From assembly GCA_900549655.1 (NCBI GenBank), contig UROZ01000105.1, positions 1 to 6,986 on the forward strand: a stretch of 6,986 bases of DNA, written 5' to 3'. This DNA is from an uncultured Collinsella sp. (GTDB lineage Bacteria; Actinomycetota; Coriobacteriia; Coriobacteriales; Coriobacteriaceae). The position numbers and the translations under genes are program-made. Positions 5,446 to 6,986 of the stretch are shown piece after piece (the first letter of the stretch is position 1; every line of letters begins with the position of its first letter). The notes under the pieces are model-generated. The model was not told the origin of the DNA and did not search any database. It worked only from the letters and a program-made list of their open reading frames with translations.

Positions 5446-5505
5446 TTGCAGCAATATTTCTCGGAAATTGATCAATGTTGCGCAACAACGTCGCGGCTAT
5501 TGTTG
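5446..5505. promoter_or_regulatory. Cluster of tiled dyad symmetries upstream of the DUF4234 gene
   Basis: Consecutive inverted repeats fill this stretch: TTGC-A-GCAA (5446-5454), ATTTC-TCG-GAAAT (5456-5468), TTGATCAA (5468-5475) and TGTTGCGCAACA (5476-5487). CAACAA (5483-5488) also mirrors TTGTTG (5500-5505). The promoter of the following gene must lie between the terminator at 5410 and position 5562, so these are likely operator sites. No confident -35/-10 pair was found; TATTGT (5498-5503) and CATAGT (5510-5515) are possible -10 boxes. The regulator is unknown. Confidence 0.5.
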
Positions 5506-5528
5506 AGAACATAGTCGTGTAAGGTTTG

Positions 5529-5545
5529 AAGGCGTGCAACGCCTT
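5529..5545 (+). other. 7-bp mRNA hairpin next to the ribosome-binding site
   Basis: AAGGCGT (5529-5535) and ACGCCTT (5539-5545) pair perfectly around a GCA loop. The AAGGAG site at 5551-5556 starts six bases later and remains free. It may stabilise the transcript 5' end or be a binding site. Its form and position resemble the hairpin before asp23. Confidence 0.5.
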
Positions 5546-5562
5546 AGGAAAAGGAGAGGCTT

Positions 5563-6240
5563 ATGTTCTGTCCCACTTGTGGTTCTCCCATTTCGGATGA
5601 TGCCAAATTCTGCCCCGTCTGCGGTTCTGCCGTCGGTGCCGCTTCCGCTGCTCCTGCTCCGCAGCCCGCGCCGCAGCCTGCACCTCAGCCCCAGCCTGCT
5701 CCGCAGCCCACGCAGATTCAGCCCACTCCGGTTCAGGCAGTTCAGCCTCAGCCTCAGCAGCAGTACGCCGGGCAGCAGCAGTACACCGGTCAGCAGCAGT
5801 ATGCTCAGCAGCCTGCACCTGCCCCGATGGGCTATACTCCGATTAAAACCGACCGTGGCGTGATCGGCTGGCTCCTGCTTTCCATCGTGACCTGCGGCAT
5901 CTATTCATATTACTTCCTCTATTGCCTCGCCCGCGACATCAATGTCATGTGCCAGGACGACGGCGATTCCACGCCGGGTCTGGCAGCATTTATCCTGCTG
6001 TCGTTCGTGACCTGCGGCTTCTACCCACTCTACTGGTACTACAAGATCGGTAACCGCCTGCAGGCTAATGCTCCTCGCTATGGCCTGATGTTCCAGGAGA
6101 ACGGTACCACCGTTCTTATGTGGCAGATCGTCGGCGCGCTGCTGTGCGGCCTTGGCCCCATCTTTGCCATGAACATCATCATCAAGAATACCAATGCCAT
6201 GGCAACGGCTTACAACGTCCGTCTTGGCGCTCGTGCCTAA
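5563..6240 (+). CDS. Zinc-ribbon DUF4234 membrane protein
   Basis: This is 225 residues. Residues 1-22 are a zinc ribbon with C3-x2-C6 and C17-x2-C20, the same spacing as in the upstream DUF4013-like protein. Residues 25-90 form a Pro/Gln/Ala linker that includes three copies of a QQQY unit at 65-82. The membrane domain at about 97-215 matches DUF4234: LLSIVTCGIYSYYFLY (105-120) is echoed by LLSFVTCGFYPLYWYY (145-160), an internal repeat of the family, and a third hydrophobic segment covers about 184-205. The function of DUF4234 proteins is not established. The start is set by AAGGAG (5551-5556), six bases before ATG. The gene follows a dyad-rich control region and runs directly into the DUF2752 gene, so both are probably one operon. 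Confidence 0.92.
   Translation: MFCPTCGSPISDDAKFCPVCGSAVGAASAAPAPQPAPQPAPQPQPAPQPTQIQPTPVQAVQPQPQQQYAGQQQYTGQQQYAQQPAPAPMGYTPIKTDRGVIGWLLLSIVTCGIYSYYFLYCLARDINVMCQDDGDSTPGLAAFILLSFVTCGFYPLYWYYKIGNRLQANAPRYGLMFQENGTTVLMWQIVGALLCGLGPIFAMNIIIKNTNAMATAYNVRLGARA
5755..5808 (+). repeat. Three 18-bp tandem repeats coding QQQY units
   Basis: Three 18-bp units, each starting CAGCAGCAGTA, encode QQQYAG, QQQYTG and QQQYAQ (residues 65-82) in the linker of the DUF4234 protein. The first two units are nearly identical in DNA. The tract is in frame, so unit gain or loss would change linker length without breaking the gene. Confidence 0.85.
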
Positions 6241-6253
6241 CGATAAGAGCGGC

Positions 6254-6730
6254 GTGAACAGCTCCCAGGGACATAAGGGCGCGGCGGAACTCATTCGCCG
6301 CGCCCTTTCTTGCATCGGCGCGCTCTTTGTCGCCTGGCTCGCACTCTACCTGCTCGATATCGGCTGCGTGTTTCGCCTGATGACGGGCATTCCCTGTCCG
6401 GGATGTGGCATGACGAGGGCCTGGCTGGCAGCACTGCGCCTCGATTTTGCGGCGGCCTTTGCCTACCATCCGCTGTTTTGGGTGGTGCCGATTGCGTTTG
6501 TGCTCGCGTTCGTGCGCGAGGAGGTGACGTCGAGCAAGCTAAAGCGCGGCATCGACATTGCGGTTATTGTTCTGTGCGTGCTGGTCGTTGCCGTATGGAT
6601 CGTGCGCCTTATCAACCCGGCAGACGCGGGCCTGCTCTTTGGTGGTCACGCTCCCGCTGGAGTTCCCACCGATATCATCCACCTCGAACAACCGCGATGG
6701 CTTGCCTTCCTAAGCGCTTGCCTGTCGTGA
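6254..6730 (+). CDS. DUF2752 membrane protein
   Basis: Read from GTG 6254 this is 158 residues. It has a hydrophobic helix at about 17-40, then the DUF2752 signature GIPCPGCGMTRAWLA with C48, C51 and R55, and YHPLF with H72 and P73. Further helices follow at about 75-88 and 100-120, and the tail from 121 is hydrophilic. The paired cysteines suggest metal or thiol chemistry, but no activity is established for the family. Start choice is uncertain. GTG 6254 has only a weak AAGAG (6245-6249) site, four bases upstream. GTG 6233 would overlap the DUF4234 stop by 8 bp and add seven residues. ATG 6194 overlaps by 47 bp and lacks a ribosome site. It is the last gene of the DUF4234 operon. Confidence 0.88.
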   Translation: MNSSQGHKGAAELIRRALSCIGALFVAWLALYLLDIGCVFRLMTGIPCPGCGMTRAWLAALRLDFAAAFAYHPLFWVVPIAFVLAFVREEVTSSKLKRGIDIAVIVLCVLVVAVWIVRLINPADAGLLFGGHAPAGVPTDIIHLEQPRWLAFLSACLS

Positions 6731-6762
6731 CGGGGGATGAGCTAAAAAAGCTACCGGCACAT

Positions 6763-6805
6763 AAGCGGGGGCGAACGCCGAAGTAGCGTCCGCCCCCGCT
6801 TTGTT
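6763..6805 (+). terminator. Terminator hairpin between convergent genes
   Basis: AAGCGGGGGCGAACGC (6763-6778) pairs with GCGTCCGCCCCCGCTT (6786-6801) over 16 bp with one mismatch and a seven-base loop, followed by TTTGTTAT. It ends the DUF4234-DUF2752 operon. The T-run is interrupted but the stem is very strong, and it may also block transcription from the minus-strand gene. Confidence 0.8.
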
Positions 6806-6834
6806 ATAGCCGGATGGCTGTGGGCGCGCGACGA

Positions 6835-6986
6835 CTACTCGTCGTGCTTCCCCTCGCGGCGTGCAGCAGCCCGCGCATCATGGATGCCCTTGATAGCGGC
6901 ATGGCGGGCGGTGCGGGCATCGTGCATGGCGTCGCGCGCCTCAGCGGCCGTTGCCTTGGCAGAGCGCAGTTTGGCGGCCAAGTCGG
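6835..6986 (-). CDS. 3' end of an unidentified Ala/Arg/His-rich helical protein (partial)
   Basis: The minus strand is open from the window end to a TAG at 6835-6837, giving 49 complete C-terminal codons and a split codon at the edge. The visible tail starts DLAAKLRSAKATAAEARDAM and ends REGKHDE. It is rich in Ala, Arg, Lys, Asp and His, with no Gly or Pro helix breakers except one Gly near the middle and one near the end, so a long charged helix or coiled coil is likely. A loose DAR-x-A pattern recurs. Convergent placement against a strong hairpin supports the strand. The family cannot be named from this fragment. Confidence 0.55.
   Translation of the reverse strand, partial: DLAAKLRSAKATAAEARDAMHDARTARHAAIKGIHDARAAARREGKHDE

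Noticed and set aside
1..6986. CRISPR array, tRNA, rRNA or insertion sequence
   Set aside because: No regularly spaced repeats, cloverleaf-like sequence, rRNA stretches, transposase-like protein or terminal inverted repeats were seen.

Overview
The window looks like chromosomal DNA of a high-GC Gram-positive bacterium, most likely a coriobacterium such as Collinsella. That placement is an inference from the roughly 60% GC coding style, strong Shine-Dalgarno sites with some GTG starts, the amaP-DUF2273-asp23 cluster and the zinc-ribbon membrane proteins. No 16S or marker-gene comparison was possible. There is no mobile element, CRISPR array, tRNA or rRNA, and it reads as ordinary core and envelope-related chromosome.

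Layout. Positions 1-188 form a control region dense in repeats, with a plausible promoter, ahead of yebC (189-995), a translation or transcription factor ending at a clear terminator. The terminator's T-run merges into a consensus -10 box that could start the next operon: amaP (1162-1707), a DUF2273 membrane protein (1700-2077) and an Asp23/Gls24 protein (2122-2646), closed by a 14-bp perfect hairpin terminator. This is the classic envelope-stress membrane-anchor module. Here both the DUF2273 and Asp23 proteins carry long acidic or polar N-terminal extensions.

A YitT-family membrane protein (2854-3876) follows with its own possible promoter. Then come two proteins with the same architecture but different membrane parts. 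One has an N-terminal four-cysteine zinc ribbon, a Pro/Gln linker and a DUF4013-like membrane domain with a (Ala-Pro)13 tail (4027-5367). The other has the same ribbon, a Pro/Gln and QQQY-repeat linker and a DUF4234 domain (5563-6240). A DUF2752 membrane protein with a CPxCGxTR motif (about 6254-6730) follows the second in a tight operon. A strong terminator separates it from the 3' end of a convergent minus-strand gene (6835 to the window end) encoding an Ala/Arg/His-rich helical tail.

All the internal proteins except YebC and Asp23 are predicted membrane proteins, and Asp23 is normally tethered to the membrane by AmaP. The region is therefore an envelope-associated neighbourhood. No clearly new system is evident. 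The most interesting points are the shared zinc-ribbon modules on unrelated membrane domains, the stacked dyad symmetries at 5446-5505 upstream of the DUF4234 gene, the phased direct repeats upstream of yebC, and the acidic extensions on the Asp23 module.
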